From the NCBI RefSeq assembly GCF_900095025.1, contig NZ_FMBK01000003.1, forward strand, positions 124,001 to 188,000: a stretch of 64,000 nt of DNA, in the 5' to 3' direction. Origin of the DNA: Acinetobacter albensis (GTDB lineage Bacteria > Pseudomonadota > Gammaproteobacteria > Pseudomonadales > Moraxellaceae). How positions within the stretch are numbered: the first letter of the stretch is position 1; the number at the start of each line of letters is the position of its first letter. The notes beneath the pieces are model-generated. The model did not search any database. It was given only the letters and a program-made list of their open reading frames with translations, and was not told where the DNA came from. Position numbers and translations under genes: made by a program. Of the stretch, positions 40,782 through 48,226 are shown piece by piece.

Positions 40782-41648
40782 TTATTGAAAAACAACTGTT
40801 TTGTTGCCGTCTACAATCACTCGATCTTCCAAATGCCATCTGACCGCGCGTGCCAAAACATTTCGCTCGACATCTTGTCCAAGTTCACGCAATTGATCAA
40901 CAGTAAAATCATGATTCACACGCTCTACATCTTGTTCAATAATAGGACCTTGATCTAAATCTGCAGTGACATAATGTGCGGTTGCACCAATCAGCTTCAC
41001 TCCTTTTTCATGCGCTTGTTTATAAGGGTTAGCACCCACAAAAGCAGGCAAGAAAGAGTGATGAATATTGATGATTTTCATTTCCCATTTAGAAACAAAG
41101 TTTTCGCTTAAGATTTGCATATAACGCGCAAGCACAAGTAAATCATTACCCTGCATAATCTCGTCAATTTTCGCGTAAGCTTCTTCTTTGTTGTCTTTAT
41201 TGACAGGAACAACAATAAATGGGATACCAAAATTCTCTACCGATTCACGCAAATCTTCATGGTTTGAAACCACTGTGGTGATTTCACAAGGTAAACCACC
41301 ACGCGAATGACGCCACAATAACTCAAGCAAAGCATGATCTACTTTTGAAACTAAAATGCCGACTTTTTTTACGTCACTGACCAATGCCAAACGCCACTGC
41401 ATGTCATAACGTCCAGCCACATTGGCGGCAAAAGTCTGAGTCAGACTTTCTTTACGACTTTGCAGGCTATCCAACTCAAACTCAACACGCATAAAATAAC
41501 GTCCACCCTGAGCTTCTGTTGCATATTGATCAAGTGCAGTAATATTGGCACCTTGATGATACAAAAAGCTGGATACAGCTTGCACGATTCCAGGTTTATC
41601 CTCGCAAGTAATCAGTAAACGTGCTGTGTTAGCAGTGGTCATATTCAT
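40782..41648 (-). CDS. purU: Formyltetrahydrofolate deformylase
   Basis: 288 residues: an N-terminal ACT domain (about 8-85, LLITCEDKPGIVQAVSSFLY) and a formyl-transferase-like catalytic domain with IINIHHSFLPAFVGANPY and LDQGPIIEQDVERV. It hydrolyses 10-formyl-THF to formate and THF, balancing one-carbon pools and supplying formate for PurT. It has two possible ATGs three codons apart. It is 78 nt downstream of the TetR gene on the same strand. Confidence 0.95.
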   Translation of the reverse strand: MNMTTANTARLLITCEDKPGIVQAVSSFLYHQGANITALDQYATEAQGGRYFMRVEFELDSLQSRKESLTQTFAANVAGRYDMQWRLALVSDVKKVGILVSKVDHALLELLWRHSRGGLPCEITTVVSNHEDLRESVENFGIPFIVVPVNKDNKEEAYAKIDEIMQGNDLLVLARYMQILSENFVSKWEMKIINIHHSFLPAFVGANPYKQAHEKGVKLIGATAHYVTADLDQGPIIEQDVERVNHDFTVDQLRELGQDVERNVLARAVRWHLEDRVIVDGNKTVVFQ

Positions 41649-41726
41649 GTTGGTTTATATCACTAATCAGTTAAATTGAAAATCAAGCCTAGCATTCTAA
41701 CGCTTTTTGTAGGCTTTCTAAATAGC

Positions 41727-42428
41727 TTAGGGCGTATCGTGGTTTTTACTTGAAGATAAACTTTCAAAAAGTTCAGAAGATCCAAACGTTTCGAGCAAAT
41801 GCTCATACGTTTGGCGACTCTCACCACGTAAATACGCCCCTTCAAGGAACACCATTTGACGCAAAGCTTGCCATACCCACTTTTCCTCCAAATGATTTGA
41901 ATCGACAATATGACCAGACATGTATAAAAAATTAGTCCAGTTGGTCAACACAATCCACAAATTGATAATCAAAGCTTCAATTTCAGAAGTGGTCATTTGC
42001 ATGAGGCCAGCATCGACAAAAGCTTGATAAATTCTTTTGCCTTGCTGCATCACCTGACCTGCGAAACGTGGATACATTTTTCGAAAATCTTCATTACTTT
42101 CAACCAAATGATAGACATCTCGATGTAAAAAACGATAGGCCCACAGTTGACTGCTTAACACCTGAAAATAATGAATCTTGTCGTTGGCATCAAGCACTCG
42201 ATCATCGGGCAAAGCCAGCATATCCAAGGTTTGTTGTTGGTACTCTTCCATCAACTCTTTAATAATTTCGTTTTTATTGCGAAAGTGGTAATACAAATTA
42301 CCCGGACTCATATTGAGTTCTGCAGCAATATGATTGGTGGTGACAGAACGTTCACCGCGCTCGTTAAACAATTGCAAACTGAGCTGTAAAATACGTTCTT
42401 TGGTCTTAACCGTTTTGGAGTGAGACAT
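41727..42428 (-). CDS. TetR-family transcriptional regulator
   Basis: 233 residues from MSHSKTVKTKERIL. An ATG at 42446 would add six residues and neither start has a proper Shine-Dalgarno. The HTH is plain: SVTTNHIAAELNMSPGNLYYHFRNKNEIIKEL cut into two halves around residues 28-60. The C-terminal ligand-binding domain has no recognised ligand. It is divergent from an aldehyde dehydrogenase gene, with two palindromes between them, which suggests that it represses that gene and itself. Confidence 0.88.
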   Translation of the reverse strand: MSHSKTVKTKERILQLSLQLFNERGERSVTTNHIAAELNMSPGNLYYHFRNKNEIIKELMEEYQQQTLDMLALPDDRVLDANDKIHYFQVLSSQLWAYRFLHRDVYHLVESNEDFRKMYPRFAGQVMQQGKRIYQAFVDAGLMQMTTSEIEALIINLWIVLTNWTNFLYMSGHIVDSNHLEEKWVWQALRQMVFLEGAYLRGESRQTYEHLLETFGSSELFESLSSSKNHDTP

Positions 42429-42453
42429 CCTAAAGTAACCATTCATTCAATAG

Positions 42454-42467
42454 GTTAGCGAACTAAC
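42454..42467. promoter_or_regulatory. Candidate TetR operator 1
   Basis: GTTAG-CGAA-CTAAC, a perfect inverted repeat in the divergent tetR/aldehyde dehydrogenase promoter region, 25 bp from the regulator start. Confidence 0.5.
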
Positions 42468-42486
42468 GTATAAAGTAACTTGACTA

Positions 42487-42506
42487 TTTAGAGCATTTAC
42501 TCTAAA
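42487..42506. promoter_or_regulatory. Candidate operator 2 in the same divergent region
   Basis: TTTAGAG-CATTTA-CTCTAAA, perfect 7-base arms, 39 bp before the aldehyde dehydrogenase start. Confidence 0.45.
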
Positions 42507-42545
42507 AATTAAATTAATCGCTTTTCTTTAATGGTACATTAAGTC

Positions 42546-43994
42546 ATGAACAGTCAAACAAAAACAACTTCAATGACACCACATTCTTTTGACCTCCAAC
42601 AGCTAGATGAGTTGTTGGCGCAACAAAAATACGCTTATCAAAACCATCCTTTGCCAAGTGCAAAGGAGCGTATTGACCGTTTAGCACGTCTCAAGCGTAT
42701 CCTAGTTAAATATCAAGATCAATTTGCTGAAGCAATTAATCAAGACTATGGTAACCGTTCTATTGGTGAAACCAAAATCGGTGAACTACTCACCTGTCTT
42801 GAACATATTAAATATTATAGCAAGCATTTGACCCAGTGGATGAAACCCTCTAAGCGCCATGTTTCAATTATTCATCAACCTGCAAAAGCTTGGGTGCAGT
42901 ATCAGCCTTTAGGCGTTGTCGGCATTATTGCACCTTGGAACTATCCACTGTTGTTATCTGTGGGTCCACTAATTTGCGCAATTGCCGCAGGTAATCACGC
43001 CATGATCAAAATATCTAGTGCTTCTAGCCATTTTGGTCAAGTACTGGAAAAAGCACTCTATGAAGCGTTCCCTGTAGAACTAGTGGCTGTGGTCAATGGC
43101 GGTGGCCCTATTTCCGATGCTTTTAGTCATTTAGCTTTCGATAAAATCATTTTCACGGGTTCGACTGAAATTGGTAAAACAGTAATGGCAGCAGCCGCAC
43201 AAAACTTAGTACCAGTCATTTTAGAATTGGGGGGTAAATCACCAGCTCTAGTGCATTCTTCGAGTGATTTACACGATGTGGCACAACGTTTGGCCGCAGG
43301 TAAACTATGGAATTCTGGACAAACCTGTGTTGCACCAGATTATTTATTTCTACCTCGCGGTAAAACTGCCGAATTTATTCAACACTTTAAAGCATGTGTT
43401 GAAGAGATGTATCCGCATATCCAAAACAATCAAGATTACACCGCTATTATTAATGATAAACAATACAATCGCTTGCAAGGTTATCTTGAAGATGCACGTA
43501 AGCTAGGTGCAACTTTGGTGGAAATCAATCCAGTTCATGAAGATTTAACCCATGTGCGAAAAATGGCACCCACCATACTTACGGGTATTAGCCCAGATAT
43601 GCGAATTATGAAAGAGGAAATCTTTGGCCCTCTGCTTCCGATTCTTGAATATGATCAAATTGATGAAGTGATTGCGTTTATTAATAGCCGTCCTCGTCCA
43701 CTTGCTTTATACTACTTCGACTTTGATCAAGCGCGTGCCGATTATGTCGCACAGCGTACTCATTCAGGGCATTTTGGGCAAAATACGGTATTGACCCATG
43801 TCGCACAAGATGATTTACCTTTTGGTGGTGTCGGTGCGTCAGGTATGGGTAAATATCATGGTCCAGAAGGTTTCTTCAGTTTGTCGCATGAACGGTCAGT
43901 GATGTCTAATCCTAAGCTGTATAGCTTAAAATTCATTCTCCCACCGTTTAACAAACCGATTCACCGACTCATTTCGAAGACTCTTCTTCGATAA
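42546..43994 (+). CDS. Coniferyl-aldehyde-dehydrogenase-like aldehyde dehydrogenase
   Basis: 482 residues of the NAD(P)-dependent aldehyde dehydrogenase superfamily. IIAPWNYPLLLSVGPL is the cofactor fold, LELGGKSPALVHSS carries the general-base Glu and NSGQTCVAPDY the nucleophilic Cys. The short C-terminus ending with a hydrophobic/basic tail (LILPPFNKPIHRLISKTLLR-like) resembles the coniferyl/fatty aldehyde type, which can be membrane-associated. Likely oxidises aromatic or long-chain aldehydes. Divergent TetR control is inferred. It ends in a clear terminator. Confidence 0.85.
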   Translation: MNSQTKTTSMTPHSFDLQQLDELLAQQKYAYQNHPLPSAKERIDRLARLKRILVKYQDQFAEAINQDYGNRSIGETKIGELLTCLEHIKYYSKHLTQWMKPSKRHVSIIHQPAKAWVQYQPLGVVGIIAPWNYPLLLSVGPLICAIAAGNHAMIKISSASSHFGQVLEKALYEAFPVELVAVVNGGGPISDAFSHLAFDKIIFTGSTEIGKTVMAAAAQNLVPVILELGGKSPALVHSSSDLHDVAQRLAAGKLWNSGQTCVAPDYLFLPRGKTAEFIQHFKACVEEMYPHIQNNQDYTAIINDKQYNRLQGYLEDARKLGATLVEINPVHEDLTHVRKMAPTILTGISPDMRIMKEEIFGPLLPILEYDQIDEVIAFINSRPRPLALYYFDFDQARADYVAQRTHSGHFGQNTVLTHVAQDDLPFGGVGASGMGKYHGPEGFFSLSHERSVMSNPKLYSLKFILPPFNKPIHRLISKTLLR

Positions 43995-44002
43995 GTGATC
44001 AA

Positions 44003-44038
44003 GGCATGATCTATCGAATCAGATCGTGCCGTGTTTTT
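44003..44038 (+). terminator. Intrinsic terminator after the aldehyde dehydrogenase gene
   Basis: GGCATGATCT/AGATCGTGCC (one wobble), 8-nt loop, followed by GTG and five T. Confidence 0.82.
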
Positions 44039-44049
44039 ATTAAATTCGC

Positions 44050-44078
44050 TTGTCTTTTAAGCGTATTTTTGGTATAAA
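44050..44078 (+). promoter_or_regulatory. Sigma-70 promoter of rpmB-rpmG
   Basis: TTGTCT, 17-nt spacer, TATAAA, about 78 nt before the rpmB ATG. A GC-rich GCCCC discriminator follows the -10, typical of stringently controlled ribosomal promoters. Confidence 0.7.
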
Positions 44079-44155
44079 ACGCCCCTTGAATGATTTCATC
44101 CGTTTACTTTTAATGACTAGCGCACAATTGGTGTCGTCTAGCAATGGAGTTCACC

Positions 44156-44392
44156 ATGTCTAAGGTTTGCCAAGTTACCGGCAAGCGTCCAGTCGTTGGA
44201 AACAACGTCTCGCACGCCAATAACAAAACCAAACGCCGGTTCGAGCCGAACCTGCATCACCACCGTTTCTGGTTAGAAACCGAAAAACGTTTCGTACGTC
44301 TTCGTCTAACCACTAAAGGTATGCGTATTATCGACAAATTGGGTATTGAAAAGGTTGTTGCTGACCTTCGTGCTCAAGGTCAAAAGATCTAA
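44156..44392 (+). CDS. rpmB: Ribosomal protein bL28
   Basis: 78 residues from the ATG at 44156 ([23 protein letters not shown]), the standard L28 start, with GGAG 6 nt upstream. An in-frame ATG at 44144 is not used. Highly basic. A component of the 50S subunit. It is followed by rpmG after 12 nt. Confidence 0.98.
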   Translation: MSKVCQVTGKRPVVGNNVSHANNKTKRRFEPNLHHHRFWLETEKRFVRLRLTTKGMRIIDKLGIEKVVADLRAQGQKI

Positions 44393-44404
44393 GGAGTCTG
44401 AACC

Positions 44405-44560
44405 ATGCGTGATAAAATTCGTCTAGTTTCTTCAGCGGGTACAGGTTATTTCTATACCACCACTAAGAACAAACGTACTATGCCGGAAAAAATGGAAATC
44501 AAAAAATTTGATCCAAAAATCCGTCAACACGTAATTTTCAAAGAAGCTAAAATTAAATAA
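44405..44560 (+). CDS. rpmG: Ribosomal protein bL33
   Basis: 51 residues starting [20 protein letters not shown] and ending with KEAKIK. It belongs to the zinc-free (no cysteine) form of L33. AAGGAG lies before the ATG. It is cotranscribed with rpmB, the universal bacterial pair. Too short to appear in length-filtered gene lists. Confidence 0.98.
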
Positions 44561-44574
44561 TTTTGACTTCTTTA

Positions 44575-44604
44575 AAAAAACGGCCTTTTGGGGTCGTTTT
44601 TTTT
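44575..44604 (+). terminator. Intrinsic terminator after rpmG
   Basis: AAAACGGCC pairs with GGTCGTTTT (one wobble), flanked by seven A and eight T. Confidence 0.88.
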
Positions 44605-44699
44605 GCATTTTTTTTGCCCAACTTGATAAACTTTAGATCAGTTTTGGCATTGTGTGTGCTTTTAAATTTTTACCCTTAACTAGACTTAAGGAGTGTTTA

Positions 44700-46418
44700 G
44701 TGCCTCATGACGTAGATCTTATTATTTTATTGGCTGTTGGCTTTGGATTAGCGCTTGTTTTTGGCTATCTTGCGGCGCGCGCACGTCTTCCCCCTCTCAT
44801 CGGCTATCTTATTGCCGGTATTATAATTAGTCCGAACACACCAGGTGTGGTGGGTGATATTCAACTTGCTAATCAGTTGGCTGAACTTGGGGTGATGTTC
44901 CTCATGTTTGGTGTCGGTATGCATTTTTCTTTAAGCGATTTGATGCAAGTGCGTCGTATTGCTTTACCGGGTGCAATTTTACAAATTGCAGTCGCCACTT
45001 TACTCGGAATTGGCGTTTCCATGATGTGGGGTTGGAGTTTCGGTTCTGCCTTGGTTTTTGGCTTGAGTCTCTCTTGTGCCAGTACCGTGGTTTTACTCAA
45101 GGCCTTGGGGGATCGGGGTTTACTTAATTCAGTAAACGGTAAAATTGCCGTAGGCTGGCTATTGGTTGAAGATTTGGTCATGGTGTTGGCTTTGGTTCTT
45201 TTACCTGCCACCGCCGTACTGCTGGGTGGAGTACCCATTGCAGGCTCGGATACTGATGCCAATATTTGGATGACTCTTGCACTTACTTTACTGAAAGTAG
45301 CAGGCTTTATTGCCTTTATGCTGATTATCGGGAAACGCTTAGTTCCGTTTATCATGCAAATCGTGGCACGCTTAGGCTCTCGCGAACTTTTTACCCTGAC
45401 CGTCGTTGCCGCAGCAGTTTCGATTGCTTTTGGTGCCTATAAAGTTTTTGGCGTTTCCATGGCACTCGGTGCATTTTTTGCGGGTATGGTCGTTAAAGAA
45501 TCTGATTTTAGCCATCGTGCAGAAGAAGAAACATTACCTTTGCGTGAGATTTTTTCAATCTTATTCTTTGTTTCCGTTGGAATGCTGTTTGATCCACGTA
45601 TCTTATTCGACCAACCCATGCACGTTCTTGCCGTGGTTGGGATTATCATGGTCGGTAAAACCATTGCTGCAATGGCCTTGGTATTATTCTTCCGATATCC
45701 TATTAACACAGCATTAACCGTCGGTGCCAGTCTGGCACAGATTGGTGAATTTTCGTTTATTCTGGCCACGCTTGGTGTTTCGCTACAGCTTCTCTCTTTA
45801 GAAGGGCAAAACCTAATTTTGGCAGGCGCCCTCATTTCAATTACGCTTAACTCGTTTATCTTTTCGGCTATCGAACCTGTTCAAAACTGGATACGTGAAC
45901 GTTCTCGTTTAGCACGTTTATTAGAGCGTAGTGGTGATCCACTGGCGATGCTCCCAGATGATGTGTCACAGGACTACCTTCGCGACCAAGTGGTTATAGT
46001 GGGACATGGAGAAGTAGGACGACGCATTACCCGAACCTTAATGGCACAAGATATTAAGGTGGTCATTGCTGAAGAAAACCGTGACATTGTAGAGAGTCTG
46101 CGTACAAAAGGCATTGCTGCGGTTTCTGGACATGCGAGAGAACCCAGTGTATTGATTCAAGCGCATATTCAACATGCTCGGTTACTGGTTTTATCACCAA
46201 TGGATATTTTAGATATTCATAAAATTGTCGATATCGCCAAAACATTAAACCCTCAAATTCAGGTTTTAGTGTGTGCAGAAAGCAAAGAGGAAGCCGAAGT
46301 GATTCGTCGTGATGGGATTGGAGAGGTTTACTTTGCCAAAGAAGAAATGGCGAAAAATATGACCAATCATATTTTGAATCAAATTCAGATTGCCCATCAT
46401 CAAGAGCCAACCCATTAA
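44700..46418 (+). CDS. ybaL: YbaL/KefB-type cation:proton antiporter (CPA2), GTG start
   Basis: 572 residues from GTG at 44700, which has AAGGAG 6 nt upstream. A TTG-type start 16 codons earlier has none. About 12 transmembrane helices form the Na+/H+ exchanger domain (GYLIAGIIISPNTPG, GLSLSCASTVVLLKALGDRG), followed by a TrkA-N Rossmann domain from about residue 425 (VVIVGHGEVGRRITRTLM). E. coli YbaL has the same plan. Probably a potassium/proton antiporter gated by a nucleotide or thiol ligand. Inner membrane. Confidence 0.9.
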   Translation: MPHDVDLIILLAVGFGLALVFGYLAARARLPPLIGYLIAGIIISPNTPGVVGDIQLANQLAELGVMFLMFGVGMHFSLSDLMQVRRIALPGAILQIAVATLLGIGVSMMWGWSFGSALVFGLSLSCASTVVLLKALGDRGLLNSVNGKIAVGWLLVEDLVMVLALVLLPATAVLLGGVPIAGSDTDANIWMTLALTLLKVAGFIAFMLIIGKRLVPFIMQIVARLGSRELFTLTVVAAAVSIAFGAYKVFGVSMALGAFFAGMVVKESDFSHRAEEETLPLREIFSILFFVSVGMLFDPRILFDQPMHVLAVVGIIMVGKTIAAMALVLFFRYPINTALTVGASLAQIGEFSFILATLGVSLQLLSLEGQNLILAGALISITLNSFIFSAIEPVQNWIRERSRLARLLERSGDPLAMLPDDVSQDYLRDQVVIVGHGEVGRRITRTLMAQDIKVVIAEENRDIVESLRTKGIAAVSGHAREPSVLIQAHIQHARLLVLSPMDILDIHKIVDIAKTLNPQIQVLVCAESKEEAEVIRRDGIGEVYFAKEEMAKNMTNHILNQIQIAHHQEPTH

Positions 46419-46429
46419 ATTTTGACATC

Positions 46430-46457
46430 AAAAAACGCACTCATGAGTGCGTTTTTT
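46430..46457. terminator. Bidirectional terminator after the antiporter gene
   Basis: AAAAAACGCACTCA followed by TGAGTGCGTTTTTT: a perfect 28-nt palindrome between convergent genes. Confidence 0.92.
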
Positions 46458-46465
46458 ATGCAGAA

Positions 46466-46744
46466 TCAACTTAAGTATTGCGGTTGGTCATCGACAATTT
46501 CTGCCTGCCATTCATTGACTTGTTTTTCCATTAAAGCCAATAAAGCTGCCTGAACCATATGTTGTGCAATCACGGGCATCTGGTCACCCAAAAGTGACTT
46601 TACTTCATCATTAAAATGAATTTTCACCAAGGGCTCTTTTGTCGAACCTGCATTTCGCAATGCCAACTCACCACCTTCAAGTTGAACCAATTCTAAAATG
46701 GCTTCTTGATTCCCAAATAATTCTTTCAATTGTTCTATAGACAT
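46466..46744 (-). CDS. Conserved small protein of unknown function
   Basis: 92 residues, acidic, no signal peptide or membrane helix. The pattern LELVQLEGGELALRNAGSTKEPLVKIHF looks like a small beta-hairpin followed by helices (QHMVQAALLALMEKQVNEW). I do not recognise the family. GGAG lies just upstream of the ATG. It belongs to a run of short minus-strand genes ending at the antiporter terminator, suggesting it is the last gene of a transcript from 47.8 kb. Confidence 0.72.
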   Translation of the reverse strand: MSIEQLKELFGNQEAILELVQLEGGELALRNAGSTKEPLVKIHFNDEVKSLLGDQMPVIAQHMVQAALLALMEKQVNEWQAEIVDDQPQYLS

Positions 46745-46847
46745 AGTTCCTCCATGTTCAACATGGTGGCAAAGGGCTCATCCACTTTGCATTGCGTAGA
46801 CTATTTATATCGGGTCAATACTCAAAACTTCAAGAGCATCATAACGA

Positions 46848-47351
46848 TTAAAACTCCACCATTTCATTGCGAAAACCATCTATTAACTGCGTTAAATCGC
46901 GGTGCCATTCACGTAAAATTTTGGTGTCCGGTAACCACGCTTGTGGAGTTTGCGTCACTTTGATGATTAAGTTAGATGAAGTTTCATTCTCAGGCTCAGG
47001 TGTACTCGGTTCAGGTGCATACTGACACATACGATAAGCACGTTTGAGCTCTGCAAGAAAACCCTGTTTTGCCAACTGTTGCATCACTGCGACTTCTGGC
47101 GAAACCTGGCCTTTGTCTGCCATATGTTCTTCAATAGACTTTAAAGTGGGCGCGAGGTCATTTAAGCGATAATAGCGTACGAGTTCTTGTAAAAACGCTA
47201 AAGCTGCACCGTGCAAATGAAAGACTGCCGCTTCACGATGTGCCTGAGCTTGTTGAATATGCTCGGTTTGCTCGGCTTGCTGACAGGAAAGACGGGCAAA
47301 GTACAACTTTTGATTGGTACGATCAGCATGAAAGCGAGCAACACGGGACAT
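46848..47351 (-). CDS. DUF6586-like protein of unknown function
   Basis: 167 residues, mostly helical, with ARFHADRTNQKLYFARL at the start and HREAAVFHLHGAALAFLQELVRYY, a His-rich helix. This resembles the DUF6586 family found near topA in pseudomonads and relatives. A Pro/Glu-rich linker (about 130-142) precedes a C-terminal segment ending WHRDLTQLIDGFRNEMVEF. No catalytic motif is visible. Cytoplasmic. Confidence 0.72.
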   Translation of the reverse strand: MSRVARFHADRTNQKLYFARLSCQQAEQTEHIQQAQAHREAAVFHLHGAALAFLQELVRYYRLNDLAPTLKSIEEHMADKGQVSPEVAVMQQLAKQGFLAELKRAYRMCQYAPEPSTPEPENETSSNLIIKVTQTPQAWLPDTKILREWHRDLTQLIDGFRNEMVEF

Positions 47352-47440
47352 AGCGATATTCCTAAATTTTAGCGTTTTTTACGGCTTAAGATTAAACATT
47401 ATTTTGATCATTTCACAATATAAATTCTACATGATCCATT

Positions 47441-47470
47441 TCAATTCAATTCAATTCAATTCAATTCAAT
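47441..47470. repeat. Pentanucleotide tandem repeat (TCAAT)x6
   Basis: Six perfect copies of TCAAT (minus strand ATTGA). The repeat overlaps the stop codon of the gene at 47466-47813 and lies about 90 nt upstream of the gene at 46848-47351. A five-base unit of this kind is prone to slippage. The coding frame is protected because the stop falls in the first unit read. Confidence 0.9.
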
Positions 47471-47813
47471 AGATTTTGCGCTTCGCACTCGCTTCAACAT
47501 GGTTTTTGATAGGGAGAATATTACTCAGCTGCCAAGCAAAATAACCTTCGGCACAATCACTTGCACATTCAGCTCCAACTTCATGAGGCTGCAAAATGTG
47601 AACTGAGTCAACATCAATCAAAGCCAACGCGCCCTCCTGTTCTTCAGCCTCAGGATGATTTAAAAAGTTTTTATTTTCGATAATCAATAAATCTTTTACA
47701 GGGAGTTGTTCAGGTTGCCATGAGCGAAGCTCTAAAGTTTTCATAGCCTCTGCAATACGCCTAGCATTCGGTGCCACAATGGAGGGTGCGGAAAACTTTC
47801 TTTTCATTGTCAT
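47466..47813 (-). CDS. Conserved protein of unknown function
   Basis: 115 residues. Basic N-terminus (MTMKRKFSAPSIVAPNARRIAEAMKTLEL), then an acidic middle with CASDCAEG, a cysteine pair. No signal peptide, membrane helix or family I can name. The stop codon falls inside the TCAAT repeat, so changes in repeat number do not alter the product. It lies between the RRM gene and the DUF6586 gene on the same strand. Confidence 0.65.
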   Translation of the reverse strand: MTMKRKFSAPSIVAPNARRIAEAMKTLELRSWQPEQLPVKDLLIIENKNFLNHPEAEEQEGALALIDVDSVHILQPHEVGAECASDCAEGYFAWQLSNILPIKNHVEASAKRKIY

Positions 47814-47821
47814 TCAGCCAT

Positions 47822-47843
47822 AAAAAAAGGAGCCTACGCTCCT
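47822..47843 (-). terminator. Intrinsic terminator after the RRM gene
   Basis: AGGAGC, loop CTAC, GCTCCT, with seven T on the minus-strand exit. Confidence 0.85.
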
Positions 47844-47851
47844 CTTTATCA

Positions 47852-48130
47852 TTATTTCACTTCAGGTTTAATTTCAGCTTTATCTTCTGGTTTATTTTCC
47901 GCCTGCTTTACGCGAATACCATGTCCATGCAAACGCAAGGTGTTTAAGCCTTTAATCGCTTTTACTGCTTCACGGCCATGCGGCATTTCGACAAAAGCAA
48001 AACCTTTCGATTTCCCTGTTGCTGTATCTAGTACCAACTTACATGATGACACTGTGCCAAAATCTTGAAATAATTTCAATAATTCAGCTTCTGTTACTGT
48101 ACGTTCTAAACTACGAACTAAAATTTTCAT
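47852..48130 (-). CDS. RNA recognition motif (RRM) protein
   Basis: 92 residues, one RRM: RNP2 ILVRSL at 3-8 and RNP1 KGFAFVEM at 42-49, then a short Lys/Glu/Pro-rich tail (NKPEDKAEIKPEVK). Single-RRM proteins of this size in bacteria bind single-stranded RNA and are often cold- or stress-related. The target is unknown. AAAGG lies 6-7 nt before the ATG. It is flanked by a terminator and preceded by the helicase gene. Confidence 0.93.
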   Translation of the reverse strand: MKILVRSLERTVTEAELLKLFQDFGTVSSCKLVLDTATGKSKGFAFVEMPHGREAVKAIKGLNTLRLHGHGIRVKQAENKPEDKAEIKPEVK

Positions 48131-48226
48131 TTCACAACCTTTAAATAGGCAAAATCATCAAAAAGCACTCGCCTACTCGACTTTTTGAACTTCGCAACAA
48201 AAACAAAATAACGCAATTGTGATAGT

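Noticed and set aside
44873..45835. Minus-strand frames of 130-160 codons opposite the antiporter gene
   Set aside because: Low-complexity, Ser/Thr/Lys-rich shadows of a transmembrane protein gene. The plus-strand antiporter has all the expected motifs.
47441..47470. TCAAT repeat as a CRISPR array
   Set aside because: Units are five bases with no spacers and no cas genes. It is a simple tandem repeat.
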